From Aldehydirespirator sp963662645 (GTDB lineage Bacteria > Actinomycetota > Acidimicrobiia > Acidimicrobiales > Aldehydirespiratoraceae), in assembly GCA_963662645.2 (NCBI GenBank), contig OY759762.1, forward strand, positions 992,001-1,056,000: DNA of 64,000 nt, given 5' to 3'. The translations under genes and the position numbers were made by a program. Positions 8,003 through 16,297 of the stretch are shown here, piece after piece. A model generated the notes under the pieces. That model had not been told where the DNA came from, did no database searches, and saw only the letters and a program-made list of their open reading frames with translations. How positions within the stretch are numbered: the stretch's first letter is position 1; each line of letters begins with the position of its first letter.

Positions 8003-8695
8003 GTGACCGCAGACGCAGTGTTCACCTCGGCGCCGCCCGTGCCGCAGCCTTCGGTCCATGAGGACGTGCTGCACTACCTGCGCAAGCTGATCATCACTGG
8101 CGAGCTTCCCCCCGGTGCGAAGATACCCCTCGACGCGGTGGCTCGGACGTGCAGCGTCAGCCCAGTTCCGGTGCGAGAGGCGCTGCGCCAGTTGCAGAAC
8201 GAAGGCGTCGTGATCAACGAGCCGCGCCGCGGCTACTGGGTGGCGCGTCACTCCCGAGAGGAGTTCGCCGAACTCCAGGACATCACCCTGCTGTTGGAAT
8301 GCGAGGCGATCCGACTCGGTGCCGCCAACATCACCGACGCTGACATCGACCGCATGGATGCGTACCGCGTCGAAATGGAGGAGGCGCTCGCCGCGGGCGA
8401 CCTGTGGACTGCCAGCGTCGCCCACCGCGAGATGCACTTCGTGCCATACCGGGCGTCGGGACGCAAGATCCTGGTCCGTGAGATCGAGCGGCTGTGGGAG
8501 CACACCGACCACTACCGGGTGCTGTACCTCTACAAGGACAAGGACGTCCAGGAGGTGTCGCTGGACCAGCATGTGGGCCTCATCGACGCGTGCCGTGCGC
8601 GCGATGCTGAGACGCTAGTGAAGTTGATGACCGCCCATCGGGAGTTCGCGACGGCGACGATCACACCCGGCCTGCTGGAAGAGGACACTCCCTAG
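8003..8695 (+). CDS. GntR-family transcriptional regulator (FCD-type)
   Basis: 230 residues starting with GTG; GGGGGA lies about 12 bases upstream. The N-terminal winged helix-turn-helix (residues ~12-80) has the GntR pattern: LRKLIITGELPPGAKI, then LDAVARTCSVSPVPVREAL and the wing EPRRGYWVA. The C-terminal ~140 residues are all-helical as in FCD effector-binding domains, which often bind carboxylates through a metal held by Asp and three His. The gene lies next to the LLM oxidoreductase and the large catabolic operon starting at 9916, so it probably controls that operon; the palindrome at 9780 is the best candidate operator. Confidence 0.88.
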   Translation: MTADAVFTSAPPVPQPSVHEDVLHYLRKLIITGELPPGAKIPLDAVARTCSVSPVPVREALRQLQNEGVVINEPRRGYWVARHSREEFAELQDITLLLECEAIRLGAANITDADIDRMDAYRVEMEEALAAGDLWTASVAHREMHFVPYRASGRKILVREIERLWEHTDHYRVLYLYKDKDVQEVSLDQHVGLIDACRARDAETLVKLMTAHREFATATITPGLLEEDTP

Positions 8696-8740
8696 CCCGG
8701 CCGTACCCGATCTCCGGCCGAGGCGCGACGCCGACTGGCG

Positions 8741-9727
8741 TCAGGAGTTGACTTGGGGGATGACCAGACGGCTCAGCAATTCGAGTTGAGTGGGACCGTC
8801 GCTCGTAGGCCCGAGCACGATGTATTCGCAGCCGCCATCGGCGAGGTCACGAAGACGGGTGACGATCTCGTCTATCGATCCGAAGAAGTAGCTCTTCTCG
8901 AGATGCTCGTGGGTGCGATGGCTGCCCATGGCTTGCTTGAAGTAGATGTGCTGCTCAGCGCGTGCTTTCTCGGGGTCGTTGGTATCGACGACGTGGATGA
9001 AGTTGCAGTGCGCGAACCGGGGACAGGGCGAACCGCGCTCAGCCGCGGCGTCCTGGATGAGTTGCCAGTCGCGGTGCACCCACTCCTGCTGGCCCGAGCA
9101 TCGTGACAGCCACCAGTCGGCTCCGAGGATTCGGTCTCGCACGGTCCTGGCGAGCACGGGCACGTCGTTGTCGAACGCTCCGTCGGGGATGCGCGACCCG
9201 CCAGCGACCCACACGTTGGGCATCCTCGGAGGTCGGGGCTCGATGGTGACGTCATTGAAGGAGTAGTAGCGGCCCTCGTATGACGCGTTGGGGGTGGTGA
9301 GCAGCAGCCTGACCGCTTCGACGATCTCGTCGGTTCGTTTGCCGCGTTCGCTGATGTGGGTGCCGGTCGCTTCGAACTCGGGGCCGTACCAGCCCGGGCC
9401 GATGCCGAACTGGTAGCGGCCGCCGGTGAGGTAGTCCATGGTGGCGACCTCCTTGGCGAGCAGCACCGGGTCGCGTATCGGCAGCACCAGGATCCCGGTG
9501 CCGACCATCTCGACGTCGGGGGCGACCGCGGCAGCGTGGGTGAGGACGGTCATCGGTTCGAGCCACGCCATGCCATACAGGCCGGGAGCGTGCAGCAGGT
9601 GGTCGATCACCCACAGGTCGATGTCGTGCTCGTTGGCCGTCTTGGAGAACGCGTCAGTGCCGCGACGGGCCCTGTCGTAGTCGAGCTGCGGGTAGGCGAA
9701 CGATGGGATCCAGGCTCCGAAGCGCAT
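8741..9727 (-). CDS. LLM-class flavin-dependent oxidoreductase
   Basis: About 328 residues from ATG at 9727, preceded by AAGGAC; the reading to 9829 would run through the AT-rich regulatory region. TIM-barrel features of the bacterial luciferase-like family are visible: the N-terminal FGAWIPSFAYP strand, DLWVIDHLL, the flavin/F420 segment YQFGIGPGWYGPEF, and RGKRTDEIVEA. It may use FMN or coenzyme F420 to oxidise or hydroxylate a substrate. It is divergent to the molybdenum hydroxylase operon and shares its control region, so it probably works in the same pathway, maybe as a monooxygenase step. Confidence 0.88.
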   Translation of the reverse strand: MRFGAWIPSFAYPQLDYDRARRGTDAFSKTANEHDIDLWVIDHLLHAPGLYGMAWLEPMTVLTHAAAVAPDVEMVGTGILVLPIRDPVLLAKEVATMDYLTGGRYQFGIGPGWYGPEFEATGTHISERGKRTDEIVEAVRLLLTTPNASYEGRYYSFNDVTIEPRPPRMPNVWVAGGSRIPDGAFDNDVPVLARTVRDRILGADWWLSRCSGQQEWVHRDWQLIQDAAAERGSPCPRFAHCNFIHVVDTNDPEKARAEQHIYFKQAMGSHRTHEHLEKSYFFGSIDEIVTRLRDLADGGCEYIVLGPTSDGPTQLELLSRLVIPQVNS

Positions 9728-9779
9728 GGCGGGGTCCTTCTCTGTGGGCGGCCGGGGGGAGTCCGACGGTTCTACACTG

Positions 9780-9804
9780 TGCAATTTGAAATTGCAAATA
9801 TTTG
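9780..9804. promoter_or_regulatory. Operator-like palindromes in the divergent promoter region
   Basis: TGCAATTTGAAATTGCA at 9780-9796 is a perfect inverted repeat (8-base arms around one G). It overlaps a second perfect palindrome, CAAATATTTG at 9795-9804. The stretch 9780-9815 is strikingly AT-rich for this genome and lies between the divergent LLM gene and the operon starting at 9916, so it probably holds both promoters and the binding site of the local GntR regulator. Confidence 0.65.
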
Positions 9805-9915
9805 ATTTTAGATTGTGCGCATGGTTCACTACTGGACACCGGACTGTGAGGGCCGGCCGTACGTGTGCACCGGACCGCAGCGGTCGCCGGACGAGGGAGG
9901 AGGGCAGCGCAGCGA

Positions 9916-10788
9916 ATGAAGCCTCCGAGGTTCGCCTACTACTCGCCCCGGACGCTTCCAGAGTTGCTGGAAGTCCTCGAGGAGACCGGTGACGAAGCTG
10001 TGGTGTTGGCGGGCGGGCAGAGCCTGTTGCCGATGCTCAACCTTCGCCTGGCCACCCCGAGCCATGTGATCGATCTCGGCCGGGTTCCGGGACTGGACTC
10101 CATTGCCAGCCCCAACGGCAGCGTGGAGGTGGGTGCCATGGTCACCCACCGACGCATGGAGACCGATCCGATCGTGGCCGCCGTCGCGCCGCTCGCCCAG
10201 CGAGCCGCCGGCTATGTCGGCTATCTGGCCATCCGCAACCGCGGCACCGTCGGTGGCAGCGTCGCGCACGCCGACCCGGCAGCGGAATGGCCGATCGTGC
10301 TACTGGCGCTCGACGGGAATGTGGGCCTCGCGTCATCGCGCGGCTGGCGCAATGTCGCTGCTGAGGACTTCTTCGAGTCGGTGTACACGACCGCGAGACG
10401 ACCCGATGAGGTCGTCACCTCGCTGCGGTTCAGTAGCCGCTTCGCCCACAGTTGGGGGTTCTCGGAGTTCCAGCGACGCACCGGGGACTTCGCAACGGTC
10501 GCGGTCGCGGTCGCCTGCGTCGTGGAATCCGGTGAGGTCGCCGAGGCGCGTGTCGCGATCGCAGGTGTGGCGGACCGGCCGCTGCGATGCCGCGAAGCCG
10601 AATCTGCCCTAACAGCGGGATCGGCATCAGCCGCGATCGACGCCGCGGAGGCTGCCCGCGACTGCATCGATCCGGTCAGCGACATCCACGGATCGTCGTC
10701 ATTTCGCAAGCGCTTGGTCTACGCCGAGACCCTACGCGCCGTCCGTCAAGCCCTCACCGTCAACGAAGCGGGCATCGGCGATGGCTGA
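9916..10788 (+). CDS. Molybdenum hydroxylase, FAD-binding middle subunit (CoxM type)
   Basis: 290 residues from ATG at 9916, which begins the typical MKPPRFAYYSPRTLPELLEVL sequence. The FAD-binding signatures of the xanthine dehydrogenase family are present: AGGQSLLPMLNLRLA near residue 35-50 and IRNRGTVGGSVAHADPA near residue 100-117. It passes electrons from the 2Fe-2S subunit to NAD or another acceptor. Together with the next two genes it forms a three-subunit molybdenum hydroxylase. The reading frame overlaps the next gene by 8 bases. Confidence 0.95.
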   Translation: MKPPRFAYYSPRTLPELLEVLEETGDEAVVLAGGQSLLPMLNLRLATPSHVIDLGRVPGLDSIASPNGSVEVGAMVTHRRMETDPIVAAVAPLAQRAAGYVGYLAIRNRGTVGGSVAHADPAAEWPIVLLALDGNVGLASSRGWRNVAAEDFFESVYTTARRPDEVVTSLRFSSRFAHSWGFSEFQRRTGDFATVAVAVACVVESGEVAEARVAIAGVADRPLRCREAESALTAGSASAAIDAAEAARDCIDPVSDIHGSSSFRKRLVYAETLRAVRQALTVNEAGIGDG

Positions 10789-11266
10789 GATCTCTCTCAT
10801 TGTCAACGGCGAGCCCGCCATCGCACAGGTGGACCCCCGCACGCTGCTGTCTGACTTCCTGCGCGACGACCTGGGCCTCACCGGCACCCATGTGGGCTGC
10901 GAGCACGGCTACTGCGGAGCCTGCACCGTGCTGGTGGATGGCGCGTCAGCGCGGTCTTGCCTGATGCTCGCCATCCAGGCCGACGCCCGCAGCGTCGAAA
11001 CCGTCGAATCGCTCTCCGCGAACGGCGCCGGGCTTCATCCCATACAGCAGGCGTTCAAAGACTGCCACGGACTGCAATGCGGCTTCTGCACACCGGGGCT
11101 GCTCATGAGCGTCGTAGAACTCGCCGCCACGAACCCCGGCTGCGGCAGGGACGAGATCCGCGAGCACCTCTCGGGAAACGTGTGCCGCTGCACCGGCTAC
11201 CACCACATCGTCGACGCTGTCGAGCGTGCTCTCAACGGCGCCCCGGGTCGAGCCGATGAAAGCTGA
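10781..11266 (+). CDS. Molybdenum hydroxylase, 2Fe-2S small subunit (CoxS type)
   Basis: 161 residues with two iron-sulfur domains. The plant-ferredoxin-type cluster is bound by CEHGYCGAC plus a later cysteine (ARSC); the second, all-helical domain has CGFCTPG and CRCTGY. It carries electrons from the molybdenum site to the FAD subunit. Overlaps the FAD-subunit gene by 8 bases and the large-subunit gene by 11 bases, so synthesis of the three chains is coupled. Confidence 0.96.
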   Translation: MAEISLIVNGEPAIAQVDPRTLLSDFLRDDLGLTGTHVGCEHGYCGACTVLVDGASARSCLMLAIQADARSVETVESLSANGAGLHPIQQAFKDCHGLQCGFCTPGLLMSVVELAATNPGCGRDEIREHLSGNVCRCTGYHHIVDAVERALNGAPGRADES

Positions 11267-13634
11267 CCAGGCGCCCCGCTACTTCGGGGCGAGGGTGTCC
11301 CGCCGCCAAGACGACCGACTGTTGCGCGGCGACGGCCGCTACGTCGCCGACATCAAGCCGGCTGGGGTGCTCGCTGCGAAGTTCATGCGCTCCCACCAAG
11401 CGCACGCCGCGGTGACCAGCATCGACATCGACGCCGCCGGTGCCTCAGAGGGAGTGCGGGCGGTGTTCGTCGGCGGAGACTTCGCCGACCACGAGATCCG
11501 CTGCGTGTCGAGCTACGCCGCGTTCCAGGAGTCGGCTCAACCGATCCTCGCTGTGGATCGCGTGCGCCATGTGGGCGAGGCGCTCATCATGGTCGTCGCA
11601 GAGGACGAGTACCTCGCAGAGGACGCTTCTGAGCTGGTCGTGGCTGATCTCGACCCGCTGCCCGCCGCAGTCAACATCGACGCGGCCCTCGCTGTGGGGT
11701 TTGCGCCGCTGCATCCAGGCTGGCGACACAACGCGTTCGTTCGCAGACAGGTCAAGACCTACGGATTCGACGATGCCAGCTCCTCTGCGCCCCATCGGGT
11801 AGCGATCGAGTTGCACAACGGGCGCCACAGCGGCATCCCCATGGAGAACCGGGCGTGCATAGCCGAACACGACCGCGGCACCGGCCAGTTCCGTCTCCAC
11901 ACGACAACCCAGATTCCCCATCTCGTGCGTGCGGGGCTGTCCTGGGCGCTGGGCGTCCCCGAGAGCCTGATCCAGGTGATCGCCCCCGACGTCGGCGGCG
12001 GCTTCGGAGTCAAAGCCCAGCTCTATCCCGAGGAGGTGGCCTGCTGCTTGGCGGCACGCCAGTTGGGGCGGCCCGTCAAATGGGTCGAGGATCGCCGGGA
12101 GCACTTCGTAGCGGCGCACCACTCCCGAGAGCACCGCCACAAAGTGACGGGCTATTTCGACAACGACGGCACGATCCTGGCGCTGCAAGCCGACATCGCC
12201 GTCGACATGGGCGCCTACTCGGTGTTCCCCTGGACCGCGACCATGGACGGCGGGATGGCCATGGGCATCCTGCCTGGCCCCTACCGGATCCGCGAGTACT
12301 CGGTCGCTTCCATGTCGGTGTGCACCAACAAGACCCCCTACGGTGCTTATCGGGGGGTTGCACGCCCGGCGGCGTGCTTCTCGATCGAGCGGCTCATGGA
12401 CCAGATCGCCCGCCACCTCGGTGTCGACCGAGTCGAGATCCGCAACCGGAACCTGCTCACCGACGGCGACTATCCGTGGCGGTCCCCGTCGGGGCTCGTC
12501 TATGACAGCGGGTCGCTCATCGAGTCGCTCGACGCGGTGGTGGACCTCGCGGACCTCGAAGGTCTGCTCAAGTGCCAAGCCGACGCCCGAGCAGCCGGAC
12601 GGCTTGTGGGGGTGGGGCTCGCAGTGTTCACCGAACAGACCGCTCACACCACCCAGGAGTTCAAACAGCGCGGCGTTCCGATCGTGTTCGGCTACGAGAC
12701 CGCCAAGGTGCGACTCGACGCATCCGGTACAGCAGTGGTGTCGGCATCGATACACGACCACGGCCAGGGGCTGGAGACCACCCTCGCGCAGATCGCCGCG
12801 GATCGGCTCGGCCTCGATCTCGAACAGGTCCGCGTCACCTACGGCGACACCGAACAGGTCGCCTACGGCGCCGGTACCTTCGCCAGCCGCTCCGCTGTGC
12901 TCGCAGGCGGTGCCGTGATCAGAGCCGCCGACGCGGTCGCGGACACACTGCGGGAGGTAGCGGCGCACATCCTCGAAGCAGCCCCCGAAGACATGGTCGT
13001 CGAGACGGGGCGGGTGTCGGTTGCGGGGAGCCCCAGCCAGTTCATCGAGACCAGCGAACTGTGCCGGCTCATCTATCAGCGCCCCGAACGACTCCCCGAC
13101 GGCGTGGAGCCCCGCCTGGAAGCGTCGCGAACCTACGACGCGCACCCCGGCACCGGTGCGTACACCAACGCCGCGCATCTGGCATCGGTCGAGATCGACC
13201 CGCTGACCGGCAAGACCCGAGTCTTGAGCTACGCGGTCGTGGAGGACTGCGGCCCGATGATCAACCCGACGATCGTCGAGGGCCAGATCTTCGGCGGCGT
13301 CGCCCAGGGCATAGGCACAGCCCTGTTCGAGGAGTTCCTCTACGACGAGGTGGGCCAGCCACTGTCGACCACCTTCGCGGACTATCTGGTGCCGGTGATG
13401 AGCGACATCCCGGACTTCCGGGTTGCTCACCTCCAGACCCCCTCCCCGCACACCATCGGCGGGCTCAAGGGCATGGGCGAGGGCGGCGCGATCGCCCCGG
13501 GCGCGGTGATCGCCTCCGCGGTGGAGGACGCCCTTTCACATCTCGGCGCAGTCACCGTCGACCGGCTGCCTCTAACCCCCGAGCGAGTCCTTGGCTACAT
13601 CGACGCCGCCAACAGCAACGGAGCCTCCGCATGA
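11256..13634 (+). CDS. Molybdenum hydroxylase, molybdopterin-binding large subunit
   Basis: 792 residues from ATG at 11256 (MKADQAPRYFG), overlapping the small-subunit gene. Family marks in order: RRQDDRLLRGDGRYVADI, GGGFGVKAQLYPEE (cofactor binding), AYRGVARP, and GGLKGMGEGGAIAPG with the active-site glutamate. The carbon monoxide dehydrogenase signature (AYxCSFR) is replaced by AYRGVAR, so it is not a CO dehydrogenase but a hydroxylase that inserts water-derived oxygen next to a ring nitrogen or at an aldehyde. No maturation genes are seen in the window. Its substrate should be the first intermediate of the operon's pathway. Confidence 0.93.
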   Translation: MKADQAPRYFGARVSRRQDDRLLRGDGRYVADIKPAGVLAAKFMRSHQAHAAVTSIDIDAAGASEGVRAVFVGGDFADHEIRCVSSYAAFQESAQPILAVDRVRHVGEALIMVVAEDEYLAEDASELVVADLDPLPAAVNIDAALAVGFAPLHPGWRHNAFVRRQVKTYGFDDASSSAPHRVAIELHNGRHSGIPMENRACIAEHDRGTGQFRLHTTTQIPHLVRAGLSWALGVPESLIQVIAPDVGGGFGVKAQLYPEEVACCLAARQLGRPVKWVEDRREHFVAAHHSREHRHKVTGYFDNDGTILALQADIAVDMGAYSVFPWTATMDGGMAMGILPGPYRIREYSVASMSVCTNKTPYGAYRGVARPAACFSIERLMDQIARHLGVDRVEIRNRNLLTDGDYPWRSPSGLVYDSGSLIESLDAVVDLADLEGLLKCQADARAAGRLVGVGLAVFTEQTAHTTQEFKQRGVPIVFGYETAKVRLDASGTAVVSASIHDHGQGLETTLAQIAADRLGLDLEQVRVTYGDTEQVAYGAGTFASRSAVLAGGAVIRAADAVADTLREVAAHILEAAPEDMVVETGRVSVAGSPSQFIETSELCRLIYQRPERLPDGVEPRLEASRTYDAHPGTGAYTNAAHLASVEIDPLTGKTRVLSYAVVEDCGPMINPTIVEGQIFGGVAQGIGTALFEEFLYDEVGQPLSTTFADYLVPVMSDIPDFRVAHLQTPSPHTIGGLKGMGEGGAIAPGAVIASAVEDALSHLGAVTVDRLPLTPERVLGYIDAANSNGASA

Positions 13635-15088
13635 GGGTCTCGCTGTTGCAGATGCCTGCCGACGCGGCCGCGGCGGCGCCGGATCCCGCCCACTTCGTGC
13701 GCGGATGGATCGACGCCGCCGCCGGCTCGGATCTGATCGTGCTGCCGGAGATGTGGCATCCCGGCTACTTCGCGTTCGACCAGTACGCACAAGCGGCGGA
13801 GGGCACCCCTGCGCTGCTGGAGGCTCTGTCCGACACGGCTGCGGAGGTCGGGGTGTGCCTGCATGCGGGTTCTCTGGTTGAGGCGGACGGGGGGCGTCTC
13901 TACAACACGTCAGTGCTGTTCGGACCCGACGGCACCGAACTTGCCAAGTACCGCAAGATGCACTTGTTCGGGTTCGACAGCCAAGAGCAAAGGCTGCTCA
14001 GCCCCGGCGACGAGGCTGTGGTGGCCGACACACCGCTGGGTCGTCTGGGGATGGCGGTCTGCTACGACCTGCGCTTCCCGGAGCTGTTCCGCCGCATGTG
14101 CGAGCGCGGCGCGGCCGGGTTCATCGTCGCGTCGGCCTGGCCCCATCCCCGAGTTGAGGCGTGGAGCACCCTTCTTCGGGCCCGGGCAATCGAGAACCAG
14201 GCGTTCGTGTTCGCTTGCAACGGCGTCGGCTCTACCGGCCGCGGCACGACGCTGTGCGGACGATCCGCGGTCATAGACCTGTGGGGAATCACCGTCGCCT
14301 CACTCGGCGACGATCCCGGCTTCGCGTCGGCGTCAGTGCAGCTCGAAGAGGCCCACACCGCCCGCGGCCGGTTCCCGGCGCTCACTGACCGGCGGCTGCT
14401 CGGCGATCCCGACAACGATCTGGTGCTTCGCCAAGACGACGGCACCGCGGTTCGGTTCACTGTCAAGCGGGTGATCCTTGCCGGCTACACCGCCCGAGAC
14501 ACCGACGCCATCGACGCCTACATCGCGAAACTCCAGGAAGAGGGAATCGAACCACCCGACGAAGTGCCCGCCTATTTCGTGGTTGGCGCAGATCGGCTGA
14601 CGACAGCCTCCCGCATCGAGACAACGACCGCTTCGTCGTGCGGGGAGGTCGAGTTCGCGCTGCTCATCGACAACGACGAGATCTGGGTGGCGGCTGCTTC
14701 GGATCACACCGACCGGGCGTTGGAGGCCGTCGACATCAACGCCTCCAAACAGAACTGCCCCAAGGTGTTGTCGACGCGGGTGTGGCGTCTGCGCGACATC
14801 GAGGCCCACTGGGACGACCTGACCTTCGAGGCCCGAACCCCAGCCGGTGCTGACGACTGCTATCAGGCGGGTCCCGTCGCGGCGCTACGACCCCCTCGCG
14901 ATCTGATCGAACTCGTCGAGAACCGATTCGGGGGGCCGATGGCCGGGACGGTGATCTTGTCGGGAACCATCCCCGCCGCGGGAGGTTTCGAGTTCCATCC
15001 CAGCTTCGAGGCCTCTCTGCGAGACCCGGTCCGGGGCCGCTCGCTCGAGGTCGCCTACTCGATCGTCAACGTCATGGAGGACACCTGA
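13631..15088 (+). CDS. Nitrilase-superfamily C-N hydrolase fused to a DUF2848-like domain
   Basis: 485 residues from ATG at 13631, overlapping the previous stop (ATGA). Residues 1-~255 are a carbon-nitrogen hydrolase with the complete Glu40-Lys109-Cys144 triad (contexts VLPEMW, YRKMHLFG, AVCYDLRFPELFR). After a short linker, residues ~270-485 match what I recognise as a DUF2848-like domain (FFVVGADRLTT..., FALLIDNDEIWVAAASDHTDRALE, SKQNCPKVLSTRVWRL, ILSGTIP), related to fumarylacetoacetate hydrolase-like folds. I see no stop, frameshift or internal ribosome site, so it is one bifunctional chain. It may open or hydrolyse the lactam or amide made by the molybdenum hydroxylase. Stop and next start overlap by one base (TGATG). 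Confidence 0.85.
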   Translation: MRVSLLQMPADAAAAAPDPAHFVRGWIDAAAGSDLIVLPEMWHPGYFAFDQYAQAAEGTPALLEALSDTAAEVGVCLHAGSLVEADGGRLYNTSVLFGPDGTELAKYRKMHLFGFDSQEQRLLSPGDEAVVADTPLGRLGMAVCYDLRFPELFRRMCERGAAGFIVASAWPHPRVEAWSTLLRARAIENQAFVFACNGVGSTGRGTTLCGRSAVIDLWGITVASLGDDPGFASASVQLEEAHTARGRFPALTDRRLLGDPDNDLVLRQDDGTAVRFTVKRVILAGYTARDTDAIDAYIAKLQEEGIEPPDEVPAYFVVGADRLTTASRIETTTASSCGEVEFALLIDNDEIWVAAASDHTDRALEAVDINASKQNCPKVLSTRVWRLRDIEAHWDDLTFEARTPAGADDCYQAGPVAALRPPRDLIELVENRFGGPMAGTVILSGTIPAAGGFEFHPSFEASLRDPVRGRSLEVAYSIVNVMEDT

Positions 15089-15429
15089 TGGGAAAGCAAG
15101 AGTTCGAGTTCTTCGACCCCGAACTGCTGCCATGGCAGCCCGAAGCCGGCATCGAGGGCCTCTACAGCAAGACCCTCTCCCGTGACCCCGACACCGGGTC
15201 GTACACGCGGCTGCTGAAGTTCCTTCCCGGAACCGACACCTCCGCAGCCGGGGTGCAGCGCCACGACTTCTGGGAAGAGATCTGGATGGTCGAGGGCGCC
15301 ATCCACGACCTGACGCTGGATCAGACCTTCATAGAGGGCATGTACGCGTGCCGCCCGCCGGGCATGCCGCACGGTCCGTGGGTGAGCCCCCATGGAGCGG
15401 TGACCTTCGAAGTCAGAAACTACGAGTAG
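15088..15429 (+). CDS. Small single-domain cupin protein
   Basis: 113 residues, one cupin barrel. Likely metal ligands are in HDFWEEIWMVEG (His-x3-Glu-Glu) and in PPGMPHGPW, with the buried strand EVRNYE closing the barrel. Similar to ChrR-type cupins. Could be a metal-dependent isomerase or dioxygenase for a ring-opened product, or a non-catalytic ligand sensor; nothing in the sequence decides. The start overlaps the stop of the nitrilase fusion, so it is made together with it. Confidence 0.8.
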   Translation: MGKQEFEFFDPELLPWQPEAGIEGLYSKTLSRDPDTGSYTRLLKFLPGTDTSAAGVQRHDFWEEIWMVEGAIHDLTLDQTFIEGMYACRPPGMPHGPWVSPHGAVTFEVRNYE

Positions 15430-15436
15430 AGCGTCG

Positions 15437-16297
15437 ATGCTGCTGTTGCAGTTCTTCGTGTCGGGCGTCGCGACAGGCTGCTTTCTGATCCTCGCCACGA
15501 TCGGGTTCTCGCTGACCCGCCGCGTTGAAGGGTTCTTGAACATCGCCCACGCGGAACTACTGGGCGTCAGCGCCTTCACGACATGGTGGCTCAACGCACA
15601 CCACGGCTGGCATGTCCTGGCAGCCGCAGTCGCGGCGGTTGCGTTCACCGCCCTGGTGGGGCTGGGCATCGCCCGCGTCGTGTACGACCCGATCCGCCAT
15701 CGCGGGCCGGCTGTGCTGTTGATCACCTCCACCGGAGTCGCGTTCGTGATCGGCGGCGCGCTCCACGGGTTGATCGGAACCGGCATCCGCACCCTCGACA
15801 TCGGCCTCGCTCACCGCTACGAGGCCTTCGGGCTGCGTGTCACCAGCCACCAGCTCATCGTGGTCGGCCTGGCCGCGGCGGTGTCGGTGTCGCTGGCCTT
15901 GTTCTTGAACCGCACCCGCACCGGGTTGGCGATCAGAGCGATGGCGGTGAATCCCGAACTGGCCGCGTCGCGTGGCGTCAACCTGAGTGCCACATCGCGG
16001 GCCACTTGGCTGCTGTCGTCCGGGCTTGCGGGACTAGCCGGGGTCATGTTGGCGGTGCTGGCCACGCTCACAACCGACTTGGCGTTCGCTCAGATCCTGC
16101 AGATCCTCGCGGTTGCGATCCTCGCCGGCCTGGGGTCGCTGTATGCGGTGATCTTGTCGGGGCTGCTCGTCGGCGTGGCCATGGACGTCTCCGCGTACTG
16201 GATCCCGGCCGGGTACCGGCCACTGGTCGCGTTCGCGGTGGTGATCGTGGTGTTGTTGTTCCGTCCCGCGGGGCTCGCAGGAACGAGAGCCGCATGA
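15437..16297 (+). CDS. Branched-chain amino acid-type ABC transporter permease (LivH family)
   Basis: 286 residues, about eight hydrophobic segments. Typical LivH features: FSLTRRVEGFLNIAHAELLGVSAF near the N terminus, RTRTGLAIRAMAVNPELAASRGVNL (the cytoplasmic loop that contacts the ATPase) and AVAILAGLGSLYAVILSGLLVG. Forms the membrane channel with the LivM-type protein encoded next; the two genes overlap by 4 bases. The substrate is probably the compound degraded by this operon rather than leucine. Confidence 0.93.
   Translation: MLLLQFFVSGVATGCFLILATIGFSLTRRVEGFLNIAHAELLGVSAFTTWWLNAHHGWHVLAAAVAAVAFTALVGLGIARVVYDPIRHRGPAVLLITSTGVAFVIGGALHGLIGTGIRTLDIGLAHRYEAFGLRVTSHQLIVVGLAAAVSVSLALFLNRTRTGLAIRAMAVNPELAASRGVNLSATSRATWLLSSGLAGLAGVMLAVLATLTTDLAFAQILQILAVAILAGLGSLYAVILSGLLVGVAMDVSAYWIPAGYRPLVAFAVVIVVLLFRPAGLAGTRAA

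Noticed and set aside
11445..13451. Long open frame on the minus strand opposite the molybdenum hydroxylase large subunit (668 residues)
   Set aside because: It is the GC-rich shadow of a gene with complete family motifs on the plus strand and has no recognisable domain itself.
12572..13630. Extended N terminus for the nitrilase fusion protein
   Set aside because: This part overlaps the molybdenum hydroxylase gene in another frame and is arginine-rich without motif; the ATG at 13631 overlaps the upstream stop.
11256..13634. Carbon monoxide dehydrogenase as identity of the molybdenum hydroxylase
   Set aside because: The CoxL signature AYxCSFR is replaced by AYRGVAR, and the context is a catabolic transporter operon.
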